The notes: generated from the sequence alone by a model not told the origin. A DNA stretch of 64,000 bases from Salinisphaera orenii subsp. orenii MK-B5 (GCF_003788635.1 NZ_AYKH01000012.1:1-64000); one strand, 5' to 3'. Numbered from the stretch's first letter, positions 36,105 through 45,450 are shown. A program made the numbers and translations.

Positions 36105-37748
36105 TCACTCTAGTAAAAATCCCTTGTACCCGTTACGTGCGGAATTCTCGATAATTTCTTGATAACGCGGACCGCCGCCGAGGTACACCATAAATATTTG
36201 AGGTTTCCCCGGGATATTTGCGCCTGAATACCATGAGCTCGCCTTCGGAAGCAGAGTGGTGTCCGCGACTTCTTTCACGTGTGCAATCCATTCGTCTTCT
36301 TTCGCTTTATCGGGTTCTATCGACCCGACGTCATTCTTTTCCATATAGTCAATGCAGTCGGCGATCCAATCGCAGTGCATTTCTATTCCAAGGGGCATAT
36401 TGAACAGGACCGAAGGACTTTGAGGGCCCGTTATCGTGAACATATTGGGAAAACCGTGCGTAGCTAAGCCGTATAGAGTCCGAGGACCCGCGGCCCATTG
36501 ATCTTTCAGGCGCTGACCGTCTCGCCCCCGTATATCCATACGGAACAAAGCTCCGGTAAACGCGTCAAATCCGGTCGCGTAGATAAGCACGTCGAAATTA
36601 TAGGTTTCACGTGTTGTGCGCAGGCCGGTGGGCGTGATTTCTTGAATTGGTGTCTGCTTTACGTCAACTAACGTTACGTTGCTGCGGTTAAAAGCCTCGT
36701 AATAACCGGTTTCGCACGGCTGTCGTTTAGCACCGTAGTAGACGTCCTCCGGCGGACATAGCTTTTCCGCGATGCTAGGATCCTCGACGCGTTCGCGAAT
36801 CTTGGCACGCACAAATTCAGCGGCAGTTTCATTGGCTTTTTCATCAAACAATATGTCTTGGTAACTACCAAGCCACAGCGAGAAACCTCCTTCTTGCCAG
36901 CATGACTCATAATGTTCTGCACGTTGGGCTTGAGATTCTGCTAATGCAGAAGCGCGGGCGTTCGGAAACGGAACACCACCGAACGAATTCCACGCCTGGT
37001 TTCGGAGTGCACTGTAATTTTCCTTAATTTCTTCGTTATCTTTTTCGGTTAGTGGCTTGTTTTGCAGCGGGGCAGCCCAAGCAGGGGTTCGCTGAAACAC
37101 TGTCAGGTGATCCGCTTCTTTTGCGATTAGTGGAATCACCTGCACAGCGGTCGCACCCGTGCCTATAACTGCGACACGTTTATTCGTAAAATTCACACCC
37201 TCCTGCGGCCACCTTCCGGTCACATAACACTCCCCTTCAAACGCCTGCTGTCCAGGGATTTCCGGGACGTTTGCGTCAGATAGCGTACCAACGGCCGGAA
37301 TGAAGTATTTAGCTTCATATTGTTTGCCGTCATCTGTCTTTATATGCCACCTATTAGGCCCCTCAATAAAGTGCGCCGATAATACGCGGCAGTTGAAGGT
37401 TATATTTTTGGCCAGGTCGAATTTTTTCGCCACATAATTCAGGTATTCTAGGATTTCCGGCTGAGCTGCGTATTTTTCTGACCAGGACCACTCTTGCTGT
37501 AATTCTTCGGAAAAAGAATATGAGTAGTGGTAGCTTGGTATGTCGCAACGCGCCCCCGGATAGCAATTCCAATACCATGTGCCGCCGACGCTTGGCGCGG
37601 CCTCAATAAGACCAACTTTTAGATTAAGACGATCTCTTAGCAAGTGCAGCATATAGAGACCCGAAAATCCTGCGCCAACAACCAGGGCGTCCACATTGAT
37701 CCTGCTTTCTGAACTCGCGTTCTCAGTGTTCTCCGGATGTTCCGTCAT
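36105..37748 (-). CDS. Flavin monooxygenase, Baeyer-Villiger type, with altered fingerprint
   Basis: 547 residues. N-terminal FAD fold ALVVGAGFSGLYMLHLLRD, GGTWYWNCYPGARCDIPS and second Rossmann VAVIGTGATAVQVIP are those of class-I BVMOs of the cyclohexanone-monooxygenase type. The diagnostic FxGxxxHxxxW is FEGECYVTGRW, with Val in place of His (codon GTG, re-read on the minus strand). The ATYATGFD-type motif is present as IYATGFDAFTGAL. The start at 37748 has GAGGAG upstream. It is first in the minus-strand run BVMO-EthD-esterase-FadL-SDR-flavoprotein-cytochrome. It probably converts a ketone to an ester, but the His change leaves activity open. Confidence 0.85.
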   Translation of the reverse strand: MTEHPENTENASSESRINVDALVVGAGFSGLYMLHLLRDRLNLKVGLIEAAPSVGGTWYWNCYPGARCDIPSYHYSYSFSEELQQEWSWSEKYAAQPEILEYLNYVAKKFDLAKNITFNCRVLSAHFIEGPNRWHIKTDDGKQYEAKYFIPAVGTLSDANVPEIPGQQAFEGECYVTGRWPQEGVNFTNKRVAVIGTGATAVQVIPLIAKEADHLTVFQRTPAWAAPLQNKPLTEKDNEEIKENYSALRNQAWNSFGGVPFPNARASALAESQAQRAEHYESCWQEGGFSLWLGSYQDILFDEKANETAAEFVRAKIRERVEDPSIAEKLCPPEDVYYGAKRQPCETGYYEAFNRSNVTLVDVKQTPIQEITPTGLRTTRETYNFDVLIYATGFDAFTGALFRMDIRGRDGQRLKDQWAAGPRTLYGLATHGFPNMFTITGPQSPSVLFNMPLGIEMHCDWIADCIDYMEKNDVGSIEPDKAKEDEWIAHVKEVADTTLLPKASSWYSGANIPGKPQIFMVYLGGGPRYQEIIENSARNGYKGFLLE

Positions 37749-37998
37749 AGGTCTGATCTCCTCTTTAATCTTATATTTTCGTTCGGATATCGGGCAGTGG
37801 TCTTTAGCAGTGCTGCCCAGCGCGTGTATCCATAAAATGGGCGACAGCGAGCGCCAAAACACTTAAGCCGGCGAAATGTTCCGACCGCTTTTACGTCCGG
37901 GGCACTCGCGTTTCCGATAGCACCTGATACACCCCACCTAAAAGCTATTCCCGTGTACTTCTAAAATTACGATGCTTATCTCTAAAAAGGCGCTGGCT

Positions 37999-39555
37999 TT
38001 ATACCGAGCCACGTATGCCGGACTTACCAGGGGCAATGATCCCGTTTGGATCGAGCGCGTCCTTGATCGTTCGATGGATATTCCGCAACGGTTCGCCGAA
38101 ACTCTGAGCCGCTCGGTCCATAAATTCGATGTTCGTTCGATAAATACCATAACCGCGCTTCTCGAATTCACCGATAAGCTCAGCGAAACAGGCGTGCGCA
38201 CGCTCTTTTTCCTCTGGATCCTGTCGGTCGTAGAGCAGGTCGATGATGTGATGCATGTCACGCCATCCGACGATGTATTCTGCGACATAGTCGAATCCGT
38301 ACTTGCCGAGAATCTCTTGGGCCAAGTCGGTCTGGTCCCGGGTTTCCTTGCCCTTCGCCTGGGACACGGGCGCGAACCACATGGATCCGCCGCCGCCGCG
38401 CCAGTTGTAAAGGCCAAACTCTTGGAGGTTCATCTCGCCCTTCATGAGCGCGGCTCGATAGCCGAAGGAACCGGAGGCCTTTTCGGCCGCCTCTCCGTGA
38501 AAGATCTTCGCCTTACCGCTTTTGCTGAAGGCTTGCTGGATGATGTTCCAGTTCACCTCGATCTGTTCAGGCGTGCCGTATAGCGCGGCATAGATGTTCC
38601 ACTCGCCGATGCCCTCGTCGCTTTTGATCTTGTCGATGGCTTCGCGCGGGATCGTGCCGTCACCGTCATAGAAATCGCTGCGTGGCTTGTGCGATGCGAC
38701 ATCCCACAAGGTATGAGCGATCACGACTGCGTTAGGAATCACCTGACTGATACGCAGCGGACGCATGATCTCGACAATTTCCTCGATGTCCTCCGGGTCT
38801 GGGTATTGAATCAGGAAGGGACGATAGGCCGGCGGGGCGGGCATGAGCCAAAGCCCCATTTTGGTCACGATGCCGTAGTTGGATTGGGTGAATAGCCCGT
38901 CGATGTAAGGCCCGTAGCCCCACTTGAAGACTTGCCACGACGTAGAGTTCGGAATGCCACCCATGCCCGTACGAACGACTTCTCCATTCGGTAGCACGAC
39001 TTCCATGCCGCACTGGAACATGAAGTGCTCGCCGTAGGGCGTGTAACCGACGCCACGATCCAGCGTGTTACCTACCGGCCCGGCGATTGCCGACGGCGCA
39101 GGTGGATCCAGCCACAGCTTGTAACCCGCCTCCTGGATATAGTCATAAAGCTTTTGATAGGTCACGCCCGGCTCGATGAGCGCGGTGCAGACCTCCGGGT
39201 CGACGTCAATGATCTGGTCCATGTTCCGCAGGTCGAGCATCACCTGACCGGTCTCGCCGGGCGCTGCTGAGCCATAGCCCAGGTTCTTTCCCGTAGAGAT
39301 CGGCCATATCGGCACGCCGTACTCGTTGCAGATCTTCACGATCGCCTGAACCTGTTCCGTACGAGTCGCCAATAGCGCAGCGGAGGGGATATAGTCGCGG
39401 TCGTGGCCCGCCATCATCAACTTGGTGTACGGCGCGAGGTGGTCGCTGTCGATCAGCACGTTATCGCCGCCTACAACATCCTTGAACTTCTGCAAGGCTG
39501 AATCAAAATCGGCGGCGGATACACCGGGCGGTAGAGTGCGGTCGGATTGCTTCAT
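37999..39555 (-). CDS. pchF: 4-cresol dehydrogenase-type (PCMH/VAO family) flavoprotein subunit
   Basis: 518 residues of the vanillyl-alcohol oxidase/PCMH family. It has an N-terminal FAD-binding PP-loop region (GVPIWPISTGKNLGYG), the substrate-domain glycine run GLYNWRGGGGSMWFAP (which contains a Tyr that may be the flavin anchor) and a C-terminal DPNGIIAPGKSGI. In this family the enzyme hydroxylates the benzylic carbon of 4-alkylphenols through a quinone methide, giving electrons to the cytochrome subunit. Gene order pchC-pchX-pchF matches the Pseudomonas 4-cresol methylhydroxylase locus. It could equally be a 4-ethylphenol or eugenol hydroxylase. Confidence 0.88.
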   Translation of the reverse strand: MKQSDRTLPPGVSAADFDSALQKFKDVVGGDNVLIDSDHLAPYTKLMMAGHDRDYIPSAALLATRTEQVQAIVKICNEYGVPIWPISTGKNLGYGSAAPGETGQVMLDLRNMDQIIDVDPEVCTALIEPGVTYQKLYDYIQEAGYKLWLDPPAPSAIAGPVGNTLDRGVGYTPYGEHFMFQCGMEVVLPNGEVVRTGMGGIPNSTSWQVFKWGYGPYIDGLFTQSNYGIVTKMGLWLMPAPPAYRPFLIQYPDPEDIEEIVEIMRPLRISQVIPNAVVIAHTLWDVASHKPRSDFYDGDGTIPREAIDKIKSDEGIGEWNIYAALYGTPEQIEVNWNIIQQAFSKSGKAKIFHGEAAEKASGSFGYRAALMKGEMNLQEFGLYNWRGGGGSMWFAPVSQAKGKETRDQTDLAQEILGKYGFDYVAEYIVGWRDMHHIIDLLYDRQDPEEKERAHACFAELIGEFEKRGYGIYRTNIEFMDRAAQSFGEPLRNIHRTIKDALDPNGIIAPGKSGIRGSV

Positions 39556-39585
39556 GTCGTTACCGTTTTGTTCTGAGGGCAGGGC

Positions 39586-40131
39586 TTAAACGCGAATGAG
39601 GAAACTGTGCTCGCGCGCGTCTCGCGGCGCCGCGACGACGCGTTGTCCAGGTCGCGTATCGGCGTGGGGCGAAAGCGGGGTATGGTCGGCGAGCGCTGCA
39701 TAGAGACCGCCAAGATCACGGCGCCAGTCGCGCGGGTTCGATTCTTGGAAACTCACCGGGCTATTCGTTTTCCAGCTGCGTACTGAGTGCGCCTGCGGCG
39801 CGTGGCGACCCAGGGCCACGATTCGGCCGCGTCCGGCGGCCAGACTGGTTAACAGCACCAACTCTGCGTCGTCGGCAAAGCCGGCGATCCAGTAGCCCGG
39901 GCGGCTACGGGCGAGCTCCAGTACATTGAGTCGGCCAGCGAAAGTGCTTTGCCACCCCGCACGACTAAAGCCCTGCCGTAATGCTCGGCTCGCGCGCTCG
40001 GGGCCATAGACGGCGACCCGGCGTGCCATCAAGGGCGCGGTCGGCTCGCCCGCCGCCAGCCCAACGGCAAAAGGCGCCAGTGAGCCGAGCGCCAGCCCGT
40101 GCTTGAGTAGTTCGCGTCGCGATAACGTCAT
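39586..40131 (-). CDS. pchX: PchX-like TAT-signal protein between pchC and pchF
   Basis: 181 residues. The N-terminus MTLSRRELLKHGLALGSLAP is a twin-arginine signal, followed by a small alpha/beta-looking domain (RRVAVYGPERASRALRQGFS, ELVLLTSLAAGRGRIVALGR) with no recognised catalytic motif. The position, 1 bp after the cytochrome stop and 30 bp before the flavoprotein start, equals that of pchX in Pseudomonas, whose function is unknown. A role in flavocytochrome export or assembly is a reasonable guess. Confidence 0.7.
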   Translation of the reverse strand: MTLSRRELLKHGLALGSLAPFAVGLAAGEPTAPLMARRVAVYGPERASRALRQGFSRAGWQSTFAGRLNVLELARSRPGYWIAGFADDAELVLLTSLAAGRGRIVALGRHAPQAHSVRSWKTNSPVSFQESNPRDWRRDLGGLYAALADHTPLSPHADTRPGQRVVAAPRDAREHSFLIRV

Positions 40132-40132
40132 G

Positions 40133-40477
40133 TCATTTCTCCGTACTGCGGGGGGCAAACTCGCCGCTCATGAGCGCTTCGAGCAGCGCATCCAGTTCCA
40201 CGTCGCTGATCTCGGAATGACGAAATGCGGGCATGGCATTGCGACCATGGCGCACAACTTGGCGCATGTAATCGCCACGCGCCTTATGTACGGACTCGGG
40301 AAATTTCATGGTGATGGGCGGCCCCACGGCCTTATCGCCCATATGGCAATGTGCGCAGACTTGATTGAATACTTGGTGTGGCGCGCGCGGTTCCTCGGCC
40401 TCCGCGGCCGTCACGGTCACGGCAAGCAGTATTAGTGCGAACAGCGCAGCTAACGCGCCCCTTGGGGTTACCTCCAT
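40133..40477 (-). CDS. pchC: 4-cresol dehydrogenase-type cytochrome c subunit
   Basis: 114 residues. A Sec signal (LAALFALILLAVTVTAAEA) is followed by a single heme motif CAHCH (FNQVCAHCHMGDKAVGPP) and a likely axial Met in RNAMPAFRHSEIS. The size and order match the cytochrome subunit of PCMH-type flavocytochromes. It is the first gene of the pchC-X-F set and divergent, across 240 bp, from the sigma-54 activator. Confidence 0.88.
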   Translation of the reverse strand: MEVTPRGALAALFALILLAVTVTAAEAEEPRAPHQVFNQVCAHCHMGDKAVGPPITMKFPESVHKARGDYMRQVVRHGRNAMPAFRHSEISDVELDALLEALMSGEFAPRSTEK

Positions 40478-40717
40478 CGCAGCAGTCTCCCTTTGCTTTT
40501 TGTCGAAATGCGATCACAACGTGTGCGACCGCGAATCTACGTCAATCCAAAGATCGTGCCCACTTTGCTGACACAAGGAACTTCTATTCAAATACAATAA
40601 CCTATGATGTTTTCGATCGACTGCCAGCCGCATACTTATTGTTTATATGCGCAACGCAATACATAATAATTCATCAAATAATTAACTTGTGCGACGAAAA
40701 GTGAGGAGAGATAGCCA

Positions 40718-42421
40718 ATGCCGTGTCAATACAAACCGAGTTATCCAAGCACCCGAGACCTCGTACAGGCACTACGCTTTCTGCCTGAAGAGGGCCAGAT
40801 CTGGCTGGGCGAACAGCGGATGCTGCTTATGCCGCTGCAGGCCTCGGCCTTCTTTCGTGAGGAACTGGTTAGGCACCTAGGCATGGAACGCGCCAAGGGC
40901 CTGTTCATGCGGCTTGGCTATCACGCTGGGCTGCGCGACGCTGAGCTCGGTCATACGCTTCGCGATCGCCCTGAACAGCTTGAGGAAAGCTATTTCGCCG
41001 GGCCCCAGCTTCACGCTCTACAAGGTCAGGTACTAGCGGTGCCCATCGCGCTCGATATGGACCTGGAAAACGATCGCTTCTACAGTGAATTCGTCTGGGA
41101 GAATTCTTTTGAGGTCGATGCTTGGCGAGCCCAGGGCCTGCAAAACGAGCCCGTTTGCTGGACGCTTCTCGGATACGCTAGCGCCTACGCCAGCCATCTT
41201 TTCGGTCGCGAAGTCCAGTTCCGCGAACTGGAATGTCGCGGTCGAGGTGATGCCAGATGCAGGATCGTCGGGCGCTTGGCCCACGAATGGGCCGATCACG
41301 AAAGCTTCGCCGAGTATTTTCGAGCTGATCCTCTGATCAATGAACTCCACGAGCTACAAGACCAGATGGCCACGCTCCAAGCTGACATTGCGCGTACTCG
41401 CGCCGATCAACCGCCAAGTGCGACCGGCCGCTCACGTGCCTTCCGTAACATGCTGGCGCTTCTCGACAGCACCGCACCCACCGAAGTACCCATACTTCTA
41501 CATGGCGAGACAGGGACCGGCAAAGAAGTGTTAGCGCGGCGTATTCACCAAGGCAGCCACCGAGCCGAAGGCCCATTCGTAGCCATCAATTGTGCCGCGA
41601 TTCCGCCCGATCTGGTAGAAGCCGAGCTATTCGGCGCGGAAAAAGGCGCTTTCACCGGCGCAACGGAGCGGCGCATCGGCCGGTTCGAACGAGCATCTGG
41701 CGGGACCTTGTTTCTGGACGAGGTGGCTGAACTTTCTCCCCGTGCCCAAGCGGCGCTGCTACGCGTCCTAGAGGAAAATGAAATCGAACGTGTCGGCGGG
41801 CAAAGCGTGATCAGTGTAAATGTGCGGCTCGTTGCCGCGACCCATGCGGACCTCTCCGTGCGCGTAGAAGACGGTCAGTTCCGCAAGGACTTATTTTATC
41901 GGCTTAATTCTATGACGCTGCGCATACCCGCGCTGCGCGAACGCATGGACGATATCGTTGAGTTCGCCGAACAGTTCCGCCACAACTTTGAAACCCAGTA
42001 TGAACATCATACGCTCGGTTTCACCGATCAGGCCGTATCAGCACTTAAGCGCCATCAATGGCCAGGCAATATCCGCGAGCTCAAGAACACGGTCGAGCGC
42101 GGCGTCATCCTAACTGCCCCACGCACACGCATCGTCGAGCACGCGCTTTTTGCCCAGGCGCCACAGAGCACCGGCGCGCAAGCAAATAGTCATCGGTTAG
42201 ACGCGCAGGGACACATCGAAATTCGGGATATGCCGAATGAACAAACCGACCTAACGACTCTGGTCAAACCACTATTTGCGGCCGGCAAGAGTCTAGACGA
42301 GATAGAACAAACAATGATCCAGATTGCGCTCAACGCAAACAACGGTAACGTCTCTTCTGCGGCACGTAGTGTCGGCATGAGCCGTGCGACTTTTGACTAT
42401 CGACATAAGAAATATAAATGA
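40718..42421 (+). CDS. Sigma-54-dependent activator, XylR/DmpR class
   Basis: 567 residues. An N-terminal XylR_N sensor precedes a V4R domain (about 150-195, GREVQFRELECRGRGDARC) and a B-linker. The AAA+ core has Walker A GETGTGKE, GAFTGA (sigma-54 contact), Walker B GGTLFLDE and the R-finger region. A Fis-type HTH lies at the end (NVSSAARSVGMSRATFDYR). Such proteins bind an aromatic effector directly and open sigma-54 promoters. It is divergent from pchCXF, so control of that set and perhaps the BVMO block is likely. I could not find a convincing -24/-12 promoter. Confidence 0.92.
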   Translation: MPCQYKPSYPSTRDLVQALRFLPEEGQIWLGEQRMLLMPLQASAFFREELVRHLGMERAKGLFMRLGYHAGLRDAELGHTLRDRPEQLEESYFAGPQLHALQGQVLAVPIALDMDLENDRFYSEFVWENSFEVDAWRAQGLQNEPVCWTLLGYASAYASHLFGREVQFRELECRGRGDARCRIVGRLAHEWADHESFAEYFRADPLINELHELQDQMATLQADIARTRADQPPSATGRSRAFRNMLALLDSTAPTEVPILLHGETGTGKEVLARRIHQGSHRAEGPFVAINCAAIPPDLVEAELFGAEKGAFTGATERRIGRFERASGGTLFLDEVAELSPRAQAALLRVLEENEIERVGGQSVISVNVRLVAATHADLSVRVEDGQFRKDLFYRLNSMTLRIPALRERMDDIVEFAEQFRHNFETQYEHHTLGFTDQAVSALKRHQWPGNIRELKNTVERGVILTAPRTRIVEHALFAQAPQSTGAQANSHRLDAQGHIEIRDMPNEQTDLTTLVKPLFAAGKSLDEIEQTMIQIALNANNGNVSSAARSVGMSRATFDYRHKKYK

Positions 42422-42554
42422 GTTCGAAATACGCTGGTTGATACTTTAATACTTATACACTTTTAGATATTTCTAGCGACTGCGTTAGAGGTCAATAGAA
42501 CTGCTCGTTTTATCGGGCAACTATAGCCTGAGCGATTTGCTGGTCCGCCGCTAA

Positions 42555-43062
42555 TTTGATGTCAGGGTGGCCCTATCCGTCAAGGTAGTTGTCGACCGGC
42601 TAGATAGCCAAATCACGGTACTGCTGAATGCGCTCAAAGCTCATATTCATGACGATGCCGATCTGCGGCCCAAGCACTTTTGCTGACCAGCATTCCCGGC
42701 ATCAGTGCCAAAACAGCGGCGTTGTTGCTGCCTGAACTCGGTGATCCGTTGTCGTTCACCGGCGCACGCGAAATCGCGGCTTTTGCCGGCCTGAATCCCA
42801 AGCTGGCCGAATTGGGCGAACATAAAGGGAGTGCGCACATCTCACGCACGGGCTCGGTGCGACGTCGCGTTGGGCTCTACGTACCCGCTATCGTGACGAT
42901 GACACACAACCCGGCGATCAAGGCGCTTCGGCAGCGTCTGCAACAACGCGGCAAGGCCGGCAAGCAGATCGCCTGTGCCGTCTGCGTAAATTGCTGCATA
43001 TTGTGTACGGCGTGCTCAAATCCAACAGGCCGTTCGATCCGGCATTCGCTATTGCACGCTAA
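42555..43062 (+). pseudogene. IS110-family transposase C-terminal remnant, frameshifted
   Basis: Three frame pieces reassemble an IS110 C-terminus. The first is a helical stretch (VVVDRLDSQITVLLNALKA, from 42555). The second, after a shift near 42675, is LLTSIPGISAKTAALLLPEL ... FAGLNPKLAELG, and the third, after another shift near 42980, is RLRKLLHIVYGVLKSNRPF ending at 43062. The helix-hairpin-helix SIPGI and AGLNP motifs are diagnostic of Transposase_20. The catalytic DEDD half is absent. It separates the pch region from the pca cluster. Confidence 0.8.
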
Positions 43063-43181
43063 TACCCGGGACTGTATCTACTGAGACGTCACACCTAGGC
43101 CGTCGCCGCTAACCACGCAATGCCTGTGCGGACGGGCTTGCCAGCGCATCGGCCGCGCCAGATGACAAGAACCCGGCCGGC

Positions 43182-43198
43182 TGTTCGCATAGCGAACA
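43182..43198. promoter_or_regulatory. TGTTCGC-N3-GCGAACA dyad, probable PcaR operator
   Basis: A perfect 7-bp inverted repeat with an ATA spacer, upstream of the IclR gene. The same core occurs before pcaI and, degenerate, before the AAHS transporter. A TACACT at 43213-43218 could be the -10, and the dyad would then sit near the -35, which suits autorepression. Confidence 0.65.
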
Positions 43199-43253
43199 GG
43201 GCATCTCGTTGCTACACTCCGGGGCGAAATTCCGTTCTATCACCGGGCGCGAC

Positions 43254-44054
43254 GTGGCAGCCGACCAGATCGACGACAATCCAGCGGGCCTGACGCCCGA
43301 TCACCGCGACTTCGTGACGGCGCTGGCCACGGGGCTGCAGGTCATCCGTGCCTTCGATGCCGAGAACCCACGCATGACCCTCAGCGAGGTGGCCGCGCGT
43401 ACCGGCATGAACCGAGCGAAGGCGCGGCGTTTCCTGCTCACCCTGCACGGGCTGGGCTATGTGCGCCGCCAGGCGCGTTATTTCGAACTCGCGCCCAAGA
43501 CCCTGCAGCTCGGCTATGCGTTTCTCTCGGCGAACAACTACCAGTCGGTCATTCGTCAGCATCTGGAGCACATCACCGAACAGACCGGCGAATCGTCGTC
43601 GATGGGCGTGCTGCAGGGCTCGGACGTGATCTATGTCGCCCGCTCGGCCGCGCCGCATCGGCTGATGACCATCGCCCTGTCGGTGGGCACCCATCTGCCG
43701 GCCGCCGCGACCTCCATGGGCCGCATGTTGCTGGCGACGCTGGAACCGGCCGCGTTGGACGCCCTGCTCGCCGAGATCGAACTCAAGGCCTATACGCCGC
43801 GCACCGTCACCGATGCCAAGACGCTGCGCGCGCATATCGATACCGCCCGCGAACAGGGCTACTGCATTGTCGATCAGGAGCTGGAATCCGGGCTGCGCTC
43901 GATGGCGGTTCCGGTCTACAACATGCACGGCGTTCTGCTCGGCGCGATCAACGTCAGCACCAACGCCGCGCGGATCGACAAGAAGACCCTCACCCAGCGT
44001 TTTCTGCCGTTGCTGCAACAAACTAGCCGCGATATTGCACGCGAGGTCAGCTGA
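43254..44054 (+). CDS. pcaR: IclR-family regulator of the protocatechuate genes
   Basis: About 266 residues. The winged helix (DFVTALATGLQVIRAFD ... MTLSEVAARTGMNRAKARRF) is followed by the IclR effector domain (AATSMGRMLLATLEP ... GYCIVDQELESGLRSMAVPV). It is of the PcaR/PcaU/PobR type. The start is uncertain: GTG at 43254 was preferred because a dyad and -10-like TACACT lie just upstream, but a TTG at 43209 is in frame. It precedes pcaB by 58 bp in the same direction. Beta-ketoadipate or protocatechuate is the likely effector. Confidence 0.85.
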   Translation: MAADQIDDNPAGLTPDHRDFVTALATGLQVIRAFDAENPRMTLSEVAARTGMNRAKARRFLLTLHGLGYVRRQARYFELAPKTLQLGYAFLSANNYQSVIRQHLEHITEQTGESSSMGVLQGSDVIYVARSAAPHRLMTIALSVGTHLPAAATSMGRMLLATLEPAALDALLAEIELKAYTPRTVTDAKTLRAHIDTAREQGYCIVDQELESGLRSMAVPVYNMHGVLLGAINVSTNAARIDKKTLTQRFLPLLQQTSRDIAREVS

Positions 44055-44112
44055 GCCACCCGCGATTCGGCGTGCGACACTCGCCGGCCTGCATGAACCC
44101 CAGGATTTCCTG

Positions 44113-45450
44113 ATGCTCGACGCTTTTCTCCGCCATCCTTTCATGAGCCGTGACGGTCGTGCGGCTTCCAGTGCCGAGGCTTTCGTCACCGCGATGTGCC
44201 GGGTCGAGATCGGCCTGTCGCGGGTCCAGGAAGCCGCCGGAATATTCCCTGCGGGCACCGCGCAAACGATCTCGCAACACATACGCGCCGAGGCATTCGA
44301 TCTCGACGCGCTGGCCGCGGACAGCGCCGACGGCGGCAACGTGGCCATCCCCTTCGTCAAGCAGGCCAAGGCCTTGCTGCCGGCCGATCTGCGCAGTCAT
44401 TTTCATCGCGGCGCGACCAGCCAGGACATCGTCGATACTGCCCTCATGCTGGTGCTGCAACCACGGCTGACCCATTGCCTGGACCTGCTGCAACACAGTC
44501 GCCAGGACGGCCTCGCGCTCATGACCACGCACGAGAACACGCCGATGATCGGGCGTACGCTCATGCAGCAGGCCATGCCGATCACTTTCGGCGCCAAGGT
44601 GGCGCAGTGGCTATGGGGACTGGCCCAGGCCGAGCAACGGCTGGCAGGCGTCGCCCGTAACGGCCTCTATGTTCAATTCGGCGGCCCGGTGGGCGTGCAT
44701 ACCGGGCTCGAAGAGCACGGCCCGGCGTTGATGGACGCACTGGCCGACGAGCTCGGCCTGGCCCGGCCCGTGCTGCCCTGGCATACCGACCGCCAGCCGA
44801 TCCTCGCCATCGGCGATGCGCTGGGCGTGGTAGCGGTCGCGGCCGAGAAGATCGCGCTCGACGTGGCGCTGATGGCCCAGACCGAAATCGGCGAAGTCAG
44901 CGAACCGGCGAGTACCGGCGCCGGTGGCTCGTCGTCGATGCCGCACAAGCGCAACCCGGTCGGCTGTGCGCGTATCCGGGCGGCGGCGCGCCAGATCCAT
45001 GCCACCGTCGGCCTGCTGCATAACGCCGGCGCCCAGCCGATGGAACGCGGGCTGGGCGAATGGCATGCCGAATGGGCGCCGCTGGTCGATGCCGTGCTGC
45101 TGCTCGAGGGCGCGCTGGAAACCCTGCAACTGCTGCTCGAAGGCCTGGACGTGCATCCCGAGGCCATGCACCGCAACCTCGCCGTTACCGGCGGCGCGAT
45201 CCTAGCTACCCCGGCGATCGCTTTTCTTGCCCGGCATCTCGATCGCGATCGGGCCACAGCGCTCGTGCGGGAGGCGACTGCCAACGCCGTCGAGACACAT
45301 CGGGATTTCGCCGAGGCATTGCTCGACCAGCCCGAGATCGCCGCCGCGGTCGACCTGTCCGCGCTGCGCGCCGCGGTCGATCCGGCGGCCCATGTCGGCG
45401 CCAGCCGGGCCCAGGTCGCACGCCTGCGCGAGGCGCTGAAGTCGCTGTAA
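44113..45450 (+). CDS. pcaB: 3-carboxy-cis,cis-muconate cycloisomerase
   Basis: 445-residue fumarase/aspartase-superfamily enzyme converting 3-carboxymuconate to 4-carboxymuconolactone. The signature GGSSSMPHKRNPVGCARIRA is complete. The N-terminal GATSQDIVDTALMLVL and mid-protein TPMIGRTLMQQAMPITFG are the substrate-binding regions. The ATG at 44113 was chosen because the frame is open upstream without homology. It follows pcaR. Confidence 0.94.
   Translation: MLDAFLRHPFMSRDGRAASSAEAFVTAMCRVEIGLSRVQEAAGIFPAGTAQTISQHIRAEAFDLDALAADSADGGNVAIPFVKQAKALLPADLRSHFHRGATSQDIVDTALMLVLQPRLTHCLDLLQHSRQDGLALMTTHENTPMIGRTLMQQAMPITFGAKVAQWLWGLAQAEQRLAGVARNGLYVQFGGPVGVHTGLEEHGPALMDALADELGLARPVLPWHTDRQPILAIGDALGVVAVAAEKIALDVALMAQTEIGEVSEPASTGAGGSSSMPHKRNPVGCARIRAAARQIHATVGLLHNAGAQPMERGLGEWHAEWAPLVDAVLLLEGALETLQLLLEGLDVHPEAMHRNLAVTGGAILATPAIAFLARHLDRDRATALVREATANAVETHRDFAEALLDQPEIAAAVDLSALRAAVDPAAHVGASRAQVARLREALKSL

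Noticed and set aside
37902-37915. Possible sigma-54 promoter for the BVMO run (GG-N10-GC on the minus strand)
   Set aside because: Only the GG and GC doublets fit. The flanking bases match TGGCAC-N5-TTGC poorly, and such doublets occur often by chance.
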